A stretch of DNA of 64,000 nucleotides from JARYGU01 sp033795365 (GCA_033795365.1 JARYGU010000011.1:116178-180177), one strand, 5' to 3'; shown: positions 35,955 to 44,405, numbered from the stretch's first letter. The notes: generated by a model not told the origin, from the letters alone. Numbers and translations: made by a program.

Positions 35955-35968
35955 TTACAAAAATGTAA
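35955..35968. promoter_or_regulatory. Candidate response-regulator box TTACA-N4-TGTAA
   Basis: A perfect inverted repeat, centred in the 195-base gap between the divergent two-component operon and the small exported protein at 36049. OmpR-type regulators of metal systems bind such AT-rich inverted repeats; assignment here is by position. Confidence 0.45.
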
Positions 35969-36048
35969 AGTCCAGGAAAGGTGGCGGACAATCGACCCAT
36001 CTACCTTCTCCACGCTGCAACCCGGCAGCGTTGAACGAGGAAAAGATC

Positions 36049-36321
36049 ATGAAATCCAAGCTGGTTATCACAGCTATCGTATTCACAGTCGTTACGTCGA
36101 GCGCCTTTGCAAATGGATCATTGAGTCCGGCTGCGTCCCAGGTGGATAAGATTGTCCAGGGTCACGGCAATCCCGGGGAAATAGCAACGGCCAGCTCCGA
36201 TCCGAACGTGACCTTCGAGGTGCTTGGCAATGGCAAGGTTCAGCGGACGAACAAGCAGTTCGGTACCGTGACGATCTTGGACCCTAAGCAGGAATGGCGC
36301 CGGAACAGAGACCGTCGCTGA
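36049..36321 (+). CDS. Small exported protein, 90 aa
   Basis: Signal peptide MKSKLVITAIVFTVVTSSAFA, then a short soluble domain (VDKIVQGHGNPGEIATAS, FEVLGNGKVQRTNKQFG) with no Cys. The start at 36049 has GAGGAAAAG upstream. It is divergent from the two-component system and could be its direct target. The family is not recognised. Confidence 0.6.
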   Translation: MKSKLVITAIVFTVVTSSAFANGSLSPAASQVDKIVQGHGNPGEIATASSDPNVTFEVLGNGKVQRTNKQFGTVTILDPKQEWRRNRDRR

Positions 36322-36431
36322 ATTCGCCTCTCATCGAACCTGACCAACTCGACTCCCGATCAAAATCAAACCGCTTCGCGAGCCAGAAGGGGCGACTGCC
36401 CCTCCCCACTGGCAGCATCAAAGGAAAAGAC

Positions 36432-36686
36432 ATGAACAGAATTATCTCCACCATCGCGGCCACGGTCGTGGCTCTCGTTTCGCTCACTGGCGTCGTACTT
36501 GCCCAGGAAGGCGAATATTATGAAGGTACGGAACGGACGCCTTCAACAGAAGTGAATGGTTCGCGCGAGCTCAGCTACGGGTATACCGGGTCAATCAACA
36601 ATCCCGCCCTACACAACGGTTGGGACATGACGCCGAAGACAACCAGTCGAGGCGATTATTACGGCGGCGCGACACGGCCCAACTAA
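36432..36686 (+). CDS. Small exported protein, 84 aa
   Basis: Signal peptide (IISTIAATVVALVSLTGVVLAQ), then a Tyr/Gly/Thr-rich hydrophilic tail (EGEYYEGTERTPSTEVNG, SYGYTGSINNPALHNGWDM) with little predicted structure. The start has AAGGAAA upstream. It probably belongs to the same operon as the 90-aa gene. I cannot assign a function. Confidence 0.6.
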   Translation: MNRIISTIAATVVALVSLTGVVLAQEGEYYEGTERTPSTEVNGSRELSYGYTGSINNPALHNGWDMTPKTTSRGDYYGGATRPN

Positions 36687-36839
36687 CCGGATGCGCGGTT
36701 TTCAATCGACACCGCTGCGCCGTTCTTGCACAGCGGGCAGGCTGGCTTCCGTTGTTGCAGTGCCACACAAAGGGCGCGAATTCATGGTTTGAGCTGTCGT
36801 CGATTGACAAGCTTTCGGGCTCTGACGATTCTTGTAGGC

Positions 36840-37235
36840 ATGAGCGGGATGTTTCGAATCACATCTAAAGTGACGGCACTGATCTTCAGACTGGTGATGG
36901 TTTTGTCACTGGCTGGATACAGCTTTTCCGCTGTGAATGCCGCCATGCATCGCGATGCCCCGGCTCAAATCTCGCAACTCGATGAAGATCACGCTGGTCA
37001 CCATGGAAATGATCATGACGCTGTGAGCGCCGTGGATCACCAGGGCGATCAGCATGATCACGCAGGCCCCGAAAAGTCGAAGACCTCCTGCTGTCAGGAT
37101 TATTGTGGCGTCGCCGCCATCACCTGTTCCGGCTCATCCTTGAGCCATCCAAGCGTCGTCGCGATCCGCGAGTTCATCGACGACAGGGACACGATCGGCC
37201 AAGCGCCGAGCCTTCATCGTCCACCGAACATCTGA
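36840..37235 (+). CDS. Small exported His/Cys-rich protein with RPP tail (CutF-like)
   Basis: A 131-residue exported protein: hydrophobic signal (LIFRLVMVLSLAGYSFSAVNA), His/Asp stretch (DEDHAGHHGNDHD, HQGDQHDHAG), a C-C-x3-C site (CCQDYC) and the end LHRPPNI. It stands before the lipoprotein/TolC/oxidase operon, and two small hairpins (37245-37257 and a GCGCC/GGCGC stem) lie between its stop and the next start. Features fit the CutF-like group of this window. The start may be ATG 36840 or 36849. Confidence 0.6.
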   Translation: MSGMFRITSKVTALIFRLVMVLSLAGYSFSAVNAAMHRDAPAQISQLDEDHAGHHGNDHDAVSAVDHQGDQHDHAGPEKSKTSCCQDYCGVAAITCSGSSLSHPSVVAIREFIDDRDTIGQAPSLHRPPNI

Positions 37236-37322
37236 GAACCATCACCCGCAGTGCGGGCCTTGCTGTGCCTATGCGCGAGAGAGCGCCTTGGCGCAATTGC
37301 GATCTTATTCTCGGATTTCACC

Positions 37323-37547
37323 ATGAAACGTTTGTTCCTGGTGGCTGCCTTGCCGCTCTTAGCGAGCGGATGCGCATCCACATTGCCTGAAGTCGTTGCC
37401 TCAACCGACTCCCCTGACACGATGTCCGACGTCAGGCCCGTCCTTTATCAAAGCCCCATTGGGGGATACAGCCATCGCATGCCCGTCGATCCCAAACCGT
37501 GGCGTGGCCTGAACGACGCGCAAGCTCCGAAGAAGGGAGGCGCATGA
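37323..37547 (+). CDS. Small lipoprotein, 74 aa
   Basis: A lipoprotein signal with lipobox LLASGCAS, then about 55 hydrophilic residues (ATG at 37323). Its TGA overlaps the start of the TolC-like gene as ATGA, so both are translated together; an accessory to the outer-membrane channel is likely but unproven. Confidence 0.65.
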   Translation: MKRLFLVAALPLLASGCASTLPEVVASTDSPDTMSDVRPVLYQSPIGGYSHRMPVDPKPWRGLNDAQAPKKGGA

Positions 37548-39007
37548 TGGCGTTCGCAAAGACGAAACTCATTTCCTCCTTGCTGCTGCCACTGATTGCC
37601 GCCGGATGCGTCACTACCGACTATTCCTCCAAGGAGTCGGGCTTCATGAACGCGTCGCTGAAGAGCAACGAGGCCACAGGCAAGCAAACCGTCTGGATAC
37701 AAAACCACAAACAGGCGGAAGAAATCCGCAGCCGCGTCAAAACGCTGATGGCGAAGAAGACGATTGATGTCGAGACAGCCGTCCAGGTGGCGCTCCTGAA
37801 CAACAGGGGCCTGCAGGCCGCATACGCCGATCTCGGCGACAGCGCTGCCGATGCATGGCAAACGCAGCTCTCTGTCTTTCCAACTTTCTCGGTAGGCCTG
37901 ACTGGCATCGGCACGCCGGGCCTCGAAGCCTACCGGGTGCTCGAAGGCGCGATTGCCACCAATATTCTTGCCCTTGCGACCTATGACAGAAACATCAAGT
38001 TGGCGGAGACGCGGTTCCGGCAAGCCCAGCTAAACGCCGCATTGGCAACTATCTCGCTGGCAGCAGAAACCCGACGGGCTTGGATCAATGCGGTGGCCGC
38101 CTGGGAAAACGTAGCCTATCTGAATCAGGCGAAAGCGGCGGCCGACGCTTCGTCGGAACTGGCCAAGAAAATCGGCGAGGCCGGGTCGATGACGAAGGCC
38201 GACCAGGCGCGCGAGCACGTCTTCTATGCTGAGCTGACCGGCGAGACAGCGAAGGCGCGCCTGGAAGCAAAGCTGGCGAAGGAAGAGTTGATCAGGCTGA
38301 TGGGCCTCTCCGGCTCCGACATCGAGTTCCAGATCCCGAACCGGCTCCCCTCGCCTCCAAAATCGCTGATCAAGCGCGACGACATCGAGGCTGAAGCCAT
38401 CCACAAACGCATGGACCTCCAGGTCGCGCGATTGGAGCTTCAGGCGACTGCTCAGTCGTACAAGCTCGAGGACGTGACCCGCATCGTTACCGATATCGAA
38501 CTGGTCGGCACTTGGGAAAAGGAACGCGAACGCGAGGATGGTAGAATCCTGTCGGATATCTCCAGGTCGGCCGGGTTGGAGTTCACCATCCCAATCTTCG
38601 ACTCCGGCCAAGCGCGCCTGCGGAAGGGCGAGTTGGCTTATATGCGTGCGGCAAACCAGCTGGCGGAGATGGCGGTCAACGTCCGTTCCGAAGCTCGGTC
38701 CGCTTACGTGGCATATAAATCCAACTACGACATTGCACGGCACTACCGGAACAATGTCCTGCCGCTTCGCAAGGCCATCGAGGACCAGTCGCTCCTCACC
38801 TACAACGGCATGATCACCAGCACCTTCGAGCTGATCGCGGATACCCGCGAGAAGATAGACTCCACGATCCTGGCCGTGAATGCCAAGCGTGATTTCTGGC
38901 TCGCGGAGGCAAACCTCGCTCCCGTCATTTACGGCGGCAGCACGGGTTCGGCCGCCGCGGAGACCGAACTCGCAACCGCTGAAGCCGCCGAAAGCGGCGG
39001 GCACTGA
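37544..39007 (+). CDS. TolC-family outer-membrane efflux lipoprotein (CusC-like)
   Basis: A 487-residue outer-membrane factor with lipobox (LIAAGCVTT) and the typical duplicated TolC helical pattern (VAWENVAYLNQAKAAADASS-like first repeat, FTIPIFDSGQARLRKGELAY second repeat). Such channels pair with RND pumps, and here the natural partner is CusAB at 14683-19250. Being in a different operon suggests separate control or rearrangement. GGGAGG is the ribosome site before 37544. Confidence 0.85.
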   Translation: MMAFAKTKLISSLLLPLIAAGCVTTDYSSKESGFMNASLKSNEATGKQTVWIQNHKQAEEIRSRVKTLMAKKTIDVETAVQVALLNNRGLQAAYADLGDSAADAWQTQLSVFPTFSVGLTGIGTPGLEAYRVLEGAIATNILALATYDRNIKLAETRFRQAQLNAALATISLAAETRRAWINAVAAWENVAYLNQAKAAADASSELAKKIGEAGSMTKADQAREHVFYAELTGETAKARLEAKLAKEELIRLMGLSGSDIEFQIPNRLPSPPKSLIKRDDIEAEAIHKRMDLQVARLELQATAQSYKLEDVTRIVTDIELVGTWEKEREREDGRILSDISRSAGLEFTIPIFDSGQARLRKGELAYMRAANQLAEMAVNVRSEARSAYVAYKSNYDIARHYRNNVLPLRKAIEDQSLLTYNGMITSTFELIADTREKIDSTILAVNAKRDFWLAEANLAPVIYGGSTGSAAAETELATAEAAESGGH

Positions 39008-39021
39008 AAAAGGAAACGAGA

Positions 39022-40380
39022 ATGTTCAGTAGAAGACAACTGCTTGGCGCTGGCGCCGCCGGTGCCGCCCTCGTCTCCTCGCAGGCCTGGGGGCAGACAT
39101 CGAACATGGGCCTTCCGGAGGCGGCGGTCATGGATTCGGCGGCCACACAGACGCCCGTGCGTCCGACGACTGGTCCCGACTACAATCCGGTCGTCACACT
39201 TAATGGCTGGACCCTGCCATTCCGGATGAACAACGGCGTCAAGGAGTTCCATCTCGTTGCGGAGCCGGTCGAGCGGGAGATGGCCGAAGGCATGACTGCA
39301 TACCTCTGGGGCTACAATGGCCAGTCGCCAGGGCCGACGATCGAGGCGGTGGAAGGCGACCGCGTCCGCATCTTCGTCACCAACAAGCTGCCGGAGCACA
39401 CGACCGTCCACTGGCACGGCATGATCCTGCCGTCGGGCATGGACGGGGTCGGCGGACTTTCCCAGCCGCACATCCCGGTCGGCAAGACCTTCGTCTACGA
39501 GTTCGATCTCGTGAAGTCCGGCACCTTCATGTACCATCCGCACTCCGACGAGATGGTGCAGATGGCGATGGGCATGATGGGCTTCTTCGTCGTCCATCCC
39601 AAAGACCCGACATTCATGCCGGTCGACCGTGACTTTGTCTTCCTCCTCAGTGGGTATGACATCGATCCCGGCACATACGTCCCGCGGGTCATGGAGATGA
39701 CCGACTTCAATCTTTGGACCTGGAACAGCCGCGTTTTCCCGGGCATCGACCCGCTCGTCGTGTCGAAGAACGACAAGGTCCGGGTCCGGGTCGGCAACCT
39801 GACGATGACGAACCATCCAATCCACATGCACGGCTACGACTTCGAGGTTACCTGCACCGACGGTGGCTGGGTACGCCCCGAGGCGCGCTGGCCCGAGGTC
39901 AGCATCGACATCCCGGTCGGCGCCATGCGCGCTTACGAGTTCGATGCCAAGTATGTCGGCGACTGGGCGATCCACTGCCATAAGTCGCACCATACGATGA
40001 ACGCCATGGGGCACGACATCCCGACGTTCATCGGCGTCGACAAGAAGGAAGTCGCGAAAAAAATCCGCCAGATCCGCCCCGAATACATGCCGATGGGCAC
40101 CGCGGGCATGGCGGATATGGGCGAAATGTCGATGGAAATACCGGAGAACACCGTTCCCATGATGACCGGTTGGGGTCCCCACGGCCCCATCGAAATGGGC
40201 GGCATGTTCTCGGTGGTGAAGGTCCGCGAGGGCATCTCGGCGGGCGATTACAGCGATCCAGGCTGGTACGAAAGCCCGCCCGGCACCCAGGCCTGGGAGT
40301 GGACGGGAAGCCTCCCCGAAGCTTCAAAAGCCAAAGATGCGAAAACGCAGGTCTCCCCAAAACACTCCAACCACGGCTGA
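39022..40380 (+). CDS. Multicopper oxidase (CopA-oxidase type)
   Basis: A 452-residue Tat-exported oxidase (FSRRQLLGAGAAGAA). Ligand motifs: HWHG (with MILPSGMDGVGG behind), HPHSDEMVQMAMGMMG, HPIHMHGYDF, and type-1 site HCHKSHHTMNAM with axial Met. The C-terminal part is Met-rich (MPMGTAGMADMGEMSME). It is the third gene of the lipoprotein/TolC operon and is followed by a cupredoxin and CusF, so it probably oxidises periplasmic Cu(I). Confidence 0.9.
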   Translation: MFSRRQLLGAGAAGAALVSSQAWGQTSNMGLPEAAVMDSAATQTPVRPTTGPDYNPVVTLNGWTLPFRMNNGVKEFHLVAEPVEREMAEGMTAYLWGYNGQSPGPTIEAVEGDRVRIFVTNKLPEHTTVHWHGMILPSGMDGVGGLSQPHIPVGKTFVYEFDLVKSGTFMYHPHSDEMVQMAMGMMGFFVVHPKDPTFMPVDRDFVFLLSGYDIDPGTYVPRVMEMTDFNLWTWNSRVFPGIDPLVVSKNDKVRVRVGNLTMTNHPIHMHGYDFEVTCTDGGWVRPEARWPEVSIDIPVGAMRAYEFDAKYVGDWAIHCHKSHHTMNAMGHDIPTFIGVDKKEVAKKIRQIRPEYMPMGTAGMADMGEMSMEIPENTVPMMTGWGPHGPIEMGGMFSVVKVREGISAGDYSDPGWYESPPGTQAWEWTGSLPEASKAKDAKTQVSPKHSNHG

Positions 40381-40406
40381 CTTGAGCCTCCTGAAAGGAA
40401 ACTAAG

Positions 40407-40886
40407 ATGAAGATTGCTACTCTCGCACTTCTGCTTGCCGCAGCAGCGACACCAGTTCTGGCATCCGGTAGCCACAGCGGCGGCCATGACGAAAAGATGG
40501 CTGTCGGCGAACCCGGCGACAAAGCAAAGGTCACCCAAACCGTCCGCGTCAGCATGAAGGAGACGCCGGACGGCAAGATGCTGTACACGCCGAACAACTT
40601 CAAAGTCCGAAAGGGGCAGACCATCCGTTTCACGATCAAGAACGATGGAGAACTCGATCACGAGTTCGTTCTTGATGAGCAGAAGGCGAACCTTGAGCAT
40701 AAGGCAGTCATGGCAAAGTTTCCGGAAATGGAGCACGACAACCCGAACTCGCTAACGCTCGCGCCAGGCAAGTCGGGCGAAATCATCTGGAAGTTCTCAA
40801 ACGACGGAACCTTCGAATTCGCGTGCCTAAAGCCCGGACACTACGAGTCTGGAATGCGCGGCGACGTCACGGTCTCGAACAAGTAA
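40407..40886 (+). CDS. Cupredoxin-domain periplasmic copper protein
   Basis: A 159-residue exported protein with a plastocyanin/azurin-like fold. The type-1 copper ligands are visible as His in LDHEFVL and CLKPGHYESGM (Cys, His, Met with azurin-like spacing). A His/Gly start of the mature protein (SGSHSGGHDEK) may add a second site. It probably carries electrons or copper for the oxidase next to it (26 bases away). Confidence 0.88.
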   Translation: MKIATLALLLAAAATPVLASGSHSGGHDEKMAVGEPGDKAKVTQTVRVSMKETPDGKMLYTPNNFKVRKGQTIRFTIKNDGELDHEFVLDEQKANLEHKAVMAKFPEMEHDNPNSLTLAPGKSGEIIWKFSNDGTFEFACLKPGHYESGMRGDVTVSNK

Positions 40887-40904
40887 TCAGAAGGAGACAA
40901 GAGC

Positions 40905-41189
40905 ATGAAGAACATTATCAAACTCGCGGCCGTCGCCGTTATGTCCATCGTTTCAGTGACAGGCGCTTTCGCGCAGGAATTCACCAACGGGACCGTAAAG
41001 AAGGTAGATGCCAAGGCCAAGAAGGTCACGCTCATCCATGAAGAGCTGAAAGGCCTCGAAATGCCTGCGATGACCATGGTGTTCCAGGTCAACGACGACG
41101 CCCTTCTGGCAAAGCTGAAGGAAGGCGCCAAGGTGCAGTTCGTCGCCGAGCGCGTCAACGGCAAATTGACCGTCACGCAGGTGAAGTAA
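40905..41189 (+). CDS. cusF: CusF-like periplasmic copper chaperone
   Basis: A 94-residue exported small beta-barrel protein with signal MKNIIKLAAVAVMSIVSVTGAFA and the CusF metal loop HEELKGLEMPAMTM. E. coli CusF binds Cu(I) with one His and two Met, capped by a Trp; here the Trp position is Met, so the site could be an all-sulfur/His site. CusF delivers copper to CusB. Confidence 0.88.
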   Translation: MKNIIKLAAVAVMSIVSVTGAFAQEFTNGTVKKVDAKAKKVTLIHEELKGLEMPAMTMVFQVNDDALLAKLKEGAKVQFVAERVNGKLTVTQVK

Positions 41190-41195
41190 TCATAA

Positions 41196-41221
41196 GGCCG
41201 CGCTTCCCCGGAAGCGCGGCC
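41196..41221 (+). terminator. Terminator hairpin after cusF
   Basis: GGCCGCGCTTCC (41196-41207) and GGAAGCGCGGCC (41210-41221) form a perfect, very stable hairpin seven bases after the cusF stop. A short T-run appears only some bases later (TTGATTTT), so it is a good though not textbook terminator. Confidence 0.7.
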
Positions 41222-41268
41222 GACCGGCCTCCTTGATTTTGACCATATTTAGCGCCATCATTTCCGCT

Positions 41269-41628
41269 ATGAACAACCGGTCGATACGACAGATATTTGC
41301 GCTGATGCTGGCAGTCTTCGTGACGCTGGGTCTCAGCGCGTCTGTCGCCGGTGCAACTAACATGGCAGCGAGAATGGCAAGCTCATCTCATATGAGCGCC
41401 AATGTTTACAGCGATTGCCACGATTGTGATGGTGGCCATTCCGACAAGGGCAAGCCGATGGTGTGCACCGTCGGTTGCGTCTCACCCGTATCTGTCGTGT
41501 TCCCGCATATCGGACAGGCAACGATACCCTGGACCAGCATGAAGCTTCTCCCCCCAAGAATCGCTTTGCTGTTCGGGAGCACAGCCCCTCCTGATCCTTA
41601 TCCACCTCGATCCATCGATCTCGGCTGA
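41269..41628 (+). CDS. Small exported Cys/His-rich protein with PPR tail (CutF-like)
   Basis: A 119-residue exported protein: signal (IFALMLAVFVTLGLSASVAG), Met/His stretch (MAARMASSSHMSANVY), CHDCDGGH, a C-x3-C site (VCTVGCVSP) and tail YPPRSIDLG. It directly precedes the oxidase at 41773, just as cutF precedes cutO in Rhodobacter capsulatus. The codons for its tail contain bases complementary to the oxidase ribosome site (41593-41613 with 41762-41770). Start ATG 41269; a TTG at 41233 is also in frame. Confidence 0.7.
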   Translation: MNNRSIRQIFALMLAVFVTLGLSASVAGATNMAARMASSSHMSANVYSDCHDCDGGHSDKGKPMVCTVGCVSPVSVVFPHIGQATIPWTSMKLLPPRIALLFGSTAPPDPYPPRSIDLG

Positions 41629-41770
41629 CGCTGTAGCAACCGTTTTGACGGTTGGTGCGAGCGTCTGAACGCGTTCGCGCACTTCAGCGCGCAGTGGCCC
41701 TTTAAAGTGTCCTTAGGCAATCAAACGGCCGACGCGTCTCGTTAGCTATCGAAGATCGCGGAAGGATCGA
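41593..41770 (+). promoter_or_regulatory. Putative translation switch before the CutO-like oxidase
   Basis: GATCCTT (41593-41599) and TCGATCC (41607-41613), inside the last codons of the small protein, are each fully complementary over seven bases to the oxidase ribosome-site region (AAGGATC at 41762-41768; GGATCGA at 41764-41770). A strong hairpin (41637-41643 with 41648-41654) lies between. Ribosome position on the first gene could thus decide access to the second. Confidence 0.45.
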
Positions 41771-41772
41771 AA

Positions 41773-43215
41773 GTGTTTGTCAATTCCAATTTACATATCT
41801 CGCGCAGGAGCTTTCTCCTCGCGGGCGGCGGACTTGCCGCTGCAGGCCTCTTACGCTCCTGGCCGGTACGCTCGGCCGACATCCAGGAGCTTCGGATTGC
41901 CGCGGTTCCGGCGCGGGCGCCGTTAACCGGCGAAACCCATCCGGACACCGAAGTCTGGGCTTATGACGCAAAGGTGCCTGGTCCGGTCTTGCGCTTGCGC
42001 CAGGGCGACCCGGTACGCATCGTCGTCGAAAACCAGCTCACGCAGGAAACAACCGTGCACTGGCACGGCATCAGGCTGCCGATAGCCATGGATGGCGTGC
42101 CGGGTCTGAGCCAGGTTCCGATCAAACCTGCTGAACGTTTCGCCTATGAGTTCACGCCGCCCGACGCCGGCACGTTCTGGTATCACCCGCATGCCAACAG
42201 CCTGGAACAGCTCGGCCGGGGACTTGCCGGTGTTCTGATCGTTGACGAGCGGGATCCTGTTCCTGTCGACCGCGATATTTTGTGGATGCTCTCCGATTGG
42301 CGGTTGACCACGGACGGTCAGATTGCGGCCGGCTTTGGGAACCACATGGAAGCGGCGATGTCCGGTCGGGTCGGCAATATGGTGACGTTGAACGGAACTG
42401 TGCCGACCGGTGAGCGGGTCAGAGCCGGTGAGCGGGTACGGCTGCGCCTCGTCAACGGATCGCTCGCCCGGTTAATGGCGCTACGTTTCGAAGGACACCG
42501 CCCAGTTGTCGTAGCGGTCGACGGCCAGCCCTGCGATCCGCATGAACCGGACGACGGGCGTGTCCTCCTCGGTCCGGCCATGCGCGTCGATGTGATGCTC
42601 GTCATGCAGGGCGAACCCGGACGCAGTTACGCGGTAACCGACGATTTTTATGACGGTCTCGGCTACACCCTGACAAGGCTTAACTATGCCGAAGGAGCGC
42701 CGGTCCGAGCCACCCCCCTTGATATTGCGTTTCGTCTGCCGCCAAACCCTCTTCCCGAGCCGGATCTTGCAACCGCCGAACGCCACGAGATCACGCTGCA
42801 AGGCGGCATGATGGGCGGCGGCAAACTGAGCGGCGTGGGTGGCATATCCGGCATGGCAACGCCCGGCATGGATGGCCAGGCCGCGTGGGCCATCGACGGC
42901 ATGTCGATGACCGGCGACGGTCAGGCAGGCATGCCGCCTCTGTTCACGATCCAGCGTGGCCGCAGCGTCGTCCTCACCATCCGCAATGAAACGGCATGGT
43001 GGCATCCGATGCATTTTCACGGTCACAGCCTCAAAATCCTGACACGCAACGGATCACCAGTCCCGCACCGTCAATGGAACGACACGATCCTGTTCGCGCC
43101 GAAAGACATCGTGGAATGCGCTTTTGTCGCCGACAATCCCGGTGACTGGATGCTGCATTGCCACGTGATGGACCACCAGATGGCCGGTCTGATGACCGTC
43201 CTTCGCATTGCTTGA
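41773..43215 (+). CDS. Multicopper oxidase, CutO/CueO-like
   Basis: A 480-residue Tat-exported oxidase (HISRRSFLLAGGGLAAAGL). Ligand motifs: HWHG, WYHPHANSLEQLGRGL, HPMHFHGHSL, and HCHVMDHQMAGLM. In the last one the usual axial-Met position holds Leu, with Met one later, unlike the other two oxidases. A Met-rich loop (MMGGGKLSGVGGISGMAT, GMSMTGDGQAGM) resembles the Cu(I) insert of CueO. GTG start at 41773 follows AAGGA. It is preceded by a CutF-like gene and followed by DUF411, matching the cutFOG order in part. Confidence 0.9.
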   Translation: MFVNSNLHISRRSFLLAGGGLAAAGLLRSWPVRSADIQELRIAAVPARAPLTGETHPDTEVWAYDAKVPGPVLRLRQGDPVRIVVENQLTQETTVHWHGIRLPIAMDGVPGLSQVPIKPAERFAYEFTPPDAGTFWYHPHANSLEQLGRGLAGVLIVDERDPVPVDRDILWMLSDWRLTTDGQIAAGFGNHMEAAMSGRVGNMVTLNGTVPTGERVRAGERVRLRLVNGSLARLMALRFEGHRPVVVAVDGQPCDPHEPDDGRVLLGPAMRVDVMLVMQGEPGRSYAVTDDFYDGLGYTLTRLNYAEGAPVRATPLDIAFRLPPNPLPEPDLATAERHEITLQGGMMGGGKLSGVGGISGMATPGMDGQAAWAIDGMSMTGDGQAGMPPLFTIQRGRSVVLTIRNETAWWHPMHFHGHSLKILTRNGSPVPHRQWNDTILFAPKDIVECAFVADNPGDWMLHCHVMDHQMAGLMTVLRIA

Positions 43216-43244
43216 TCCCAAACCCTTCACCAATGGAGACTGAC

Positions 43245-43685
43245 ATGAAACTCACCCTTCGCATCGCAACTCTCGCCACTTTGATTGCATTGCCCCTGCC
43301 GGCTCTTGCCGCGCCGATCCAGGCAGTGATGTATAAAAACCCGACTTGCAGTTGCTGTGAAACCTACGCGGCCTATCTTGAACAGAACGGATTCAAGATC
43401 GAGCTCAAGCCGACGAACGACCTGACGCAAGTCAGCACGGCAGCCGGCGTTCCTGAACAACTGCAGGGCTGCCACACAATCATGGTCGACGGTTATGTCG
43501 TCGACGGTTTCGTGCCGGTTGATGTCGTGAAGAAAATGCTGACCGAACGCCCTGCCATCACGGGCATTGCGCTACCCGGCATGCCGATGGGCTCGCCCGG
43601 CATGGGTGGTGTGAAGACGGAACCGTTCACCATCTATGCATTCACCACGGATGGCAAAGCCCCGACGGTTTACGCCGTCGAATAA
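43245..43685 (+). CDS. DUF411 periplasmic metal-binding protein (CutG-like position)
   Basis: A 146-residue exported protein with signal (LTLRIATLATLIALPLPALA) and the DUF411 pattern: MYKNPTCSCCETYAAYL with CSCC, GCHTIMVDGYVVDGFVP, and ALPGMPMGSPGM. It is a paralogue of the protein at 14231. In R. capsulatus a copper chaperone gene follows cutO; position here is the same. GGAG upstream of 43245 supports the start. Confidence 0.85.
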   Translation: MKLTLRIATLATLIALPLPALAAPIQAVMYKNPTCSCCETYAAYLEQNGFKIELKPTNDLTQVSTAAGVPEQLQGCHTIMVDGYVVDGFVPVDVVKKMLTERPAITGIALPGMPMGSPGMGGVKTEPFTIYAFTTDGKAPTVYAVE

Positions 43686-43712
43686 CTTGTGACTTCTGAC
43701 AGGAGAACCTCG

Positions 43713-44108
43713 ATGACCCTACCAATCAAGACTGCACAAATCCCCGGAGCACCTGTCGGGCCTAGTGGCCTGCGTTCATTGCTCGGCAATCGCCGGTTTC
43801 TGATTGTCCTCGGTGCACTTGTCCTTATCCTCGGACTGGCCTTCAAGTGGAATTGGCTAGTCGCGGCAGGCATCGCGCCGCTCCTTCTGGCCGCTTTGCC
43901 ATGTCTGGCCATGTGCGCGCTTGGTCTTTGCATGCACAAAATGTCGGGCGGATCGGCCAATGCGGACGCGTCCTCAGCGTCATCGAGCACCGCTTCTGCC
44001 CCACTTCAACTCGCGACCGATTTAGCTGGCTTGCCCGAGCCTCAGGTCGCGTCCGAAGCAGCTATCGGGCCAAACCGCACCGCTGGAAAAAGCTGCTGCA
44101 AACACTGA
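43713..44108 (+). CDS. Hypothetical membrane protein with Cys/His end
   Basis: A 131-residue protein with two hydrophobic segments (RFLIVLGALVLILGLAF and LVAAGIAPLLLAALPCLAM), a CLAMCALGLCMHKM stretch and the C-terminal SCCKH. It resembles small DUF2933-like or Cys-rich membrane proteins of copper operons; a metal contact is probable but the family is not certain. AGGAG upstream of 43713. Confidence 0.65.
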   Translation: MTLPIKTAQIPGAPVGPSGLRSLLGNRRFLIVLGALVLILGLAFKWNWLVAAGIAPLLLAALPCLAMCALGLCMHKMSGGSANADASSASSSTASAPLQLATDLAGLPEPQVASEAAIGPNRTAGKSCCKH

Positions 44109-44121
44109 AAGGAGAATTCCT

Positions 44122-44400
44122 ATGCGTAAGTCCTTACAAATCTTGATCTCGGCCTCGGCTATTGCTGGCGTCCTCGGTTTTACCGTACCTCTCTTTGCCC
44201 AAGAAAACTCATCGTCGTCCAACCAGCCAAAAGGCAACGAGATGATGGGCAGCGGCGACATGATGGGGATGATGAACATGATGACGCAAATGAGCCAGAT
44301 GATGGAGAACTGCAACAAGATGATGCAGACCTCCATGGACAAGGATCATGGCACTGGCGCCCCCAAGGACGGATCGACAACGCCCGAGAAAAAAGGCTGA
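44122..44400 (+). CDS. Met-rich exported protein, 92 aa
   Basis: Signal peptide (LQILISASAIAGVLGFTVPLFA), then a very Met-rich short helix (EMMGSGDMMGMMNMMTQMSQ, MMENCNKMMQ), with about 15 Met and one Cys, and a charged tail. Met-rich peptides of this form bind Cu(I) or Ag(I). It closes the operon starting with the small protein at 41269; a strong hairpin follows. Confidence 0.75.
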   Translation: MRKSLQILISASAIAGVLGFTVPLFAQENSSSSNQPKGNEMMGSGDMMGMMNMMTQMSQMMENCNKMMQTSMDKDHGTGAPKDGSTTPEKKG

Positions 44401-44405
44401 TGGAA

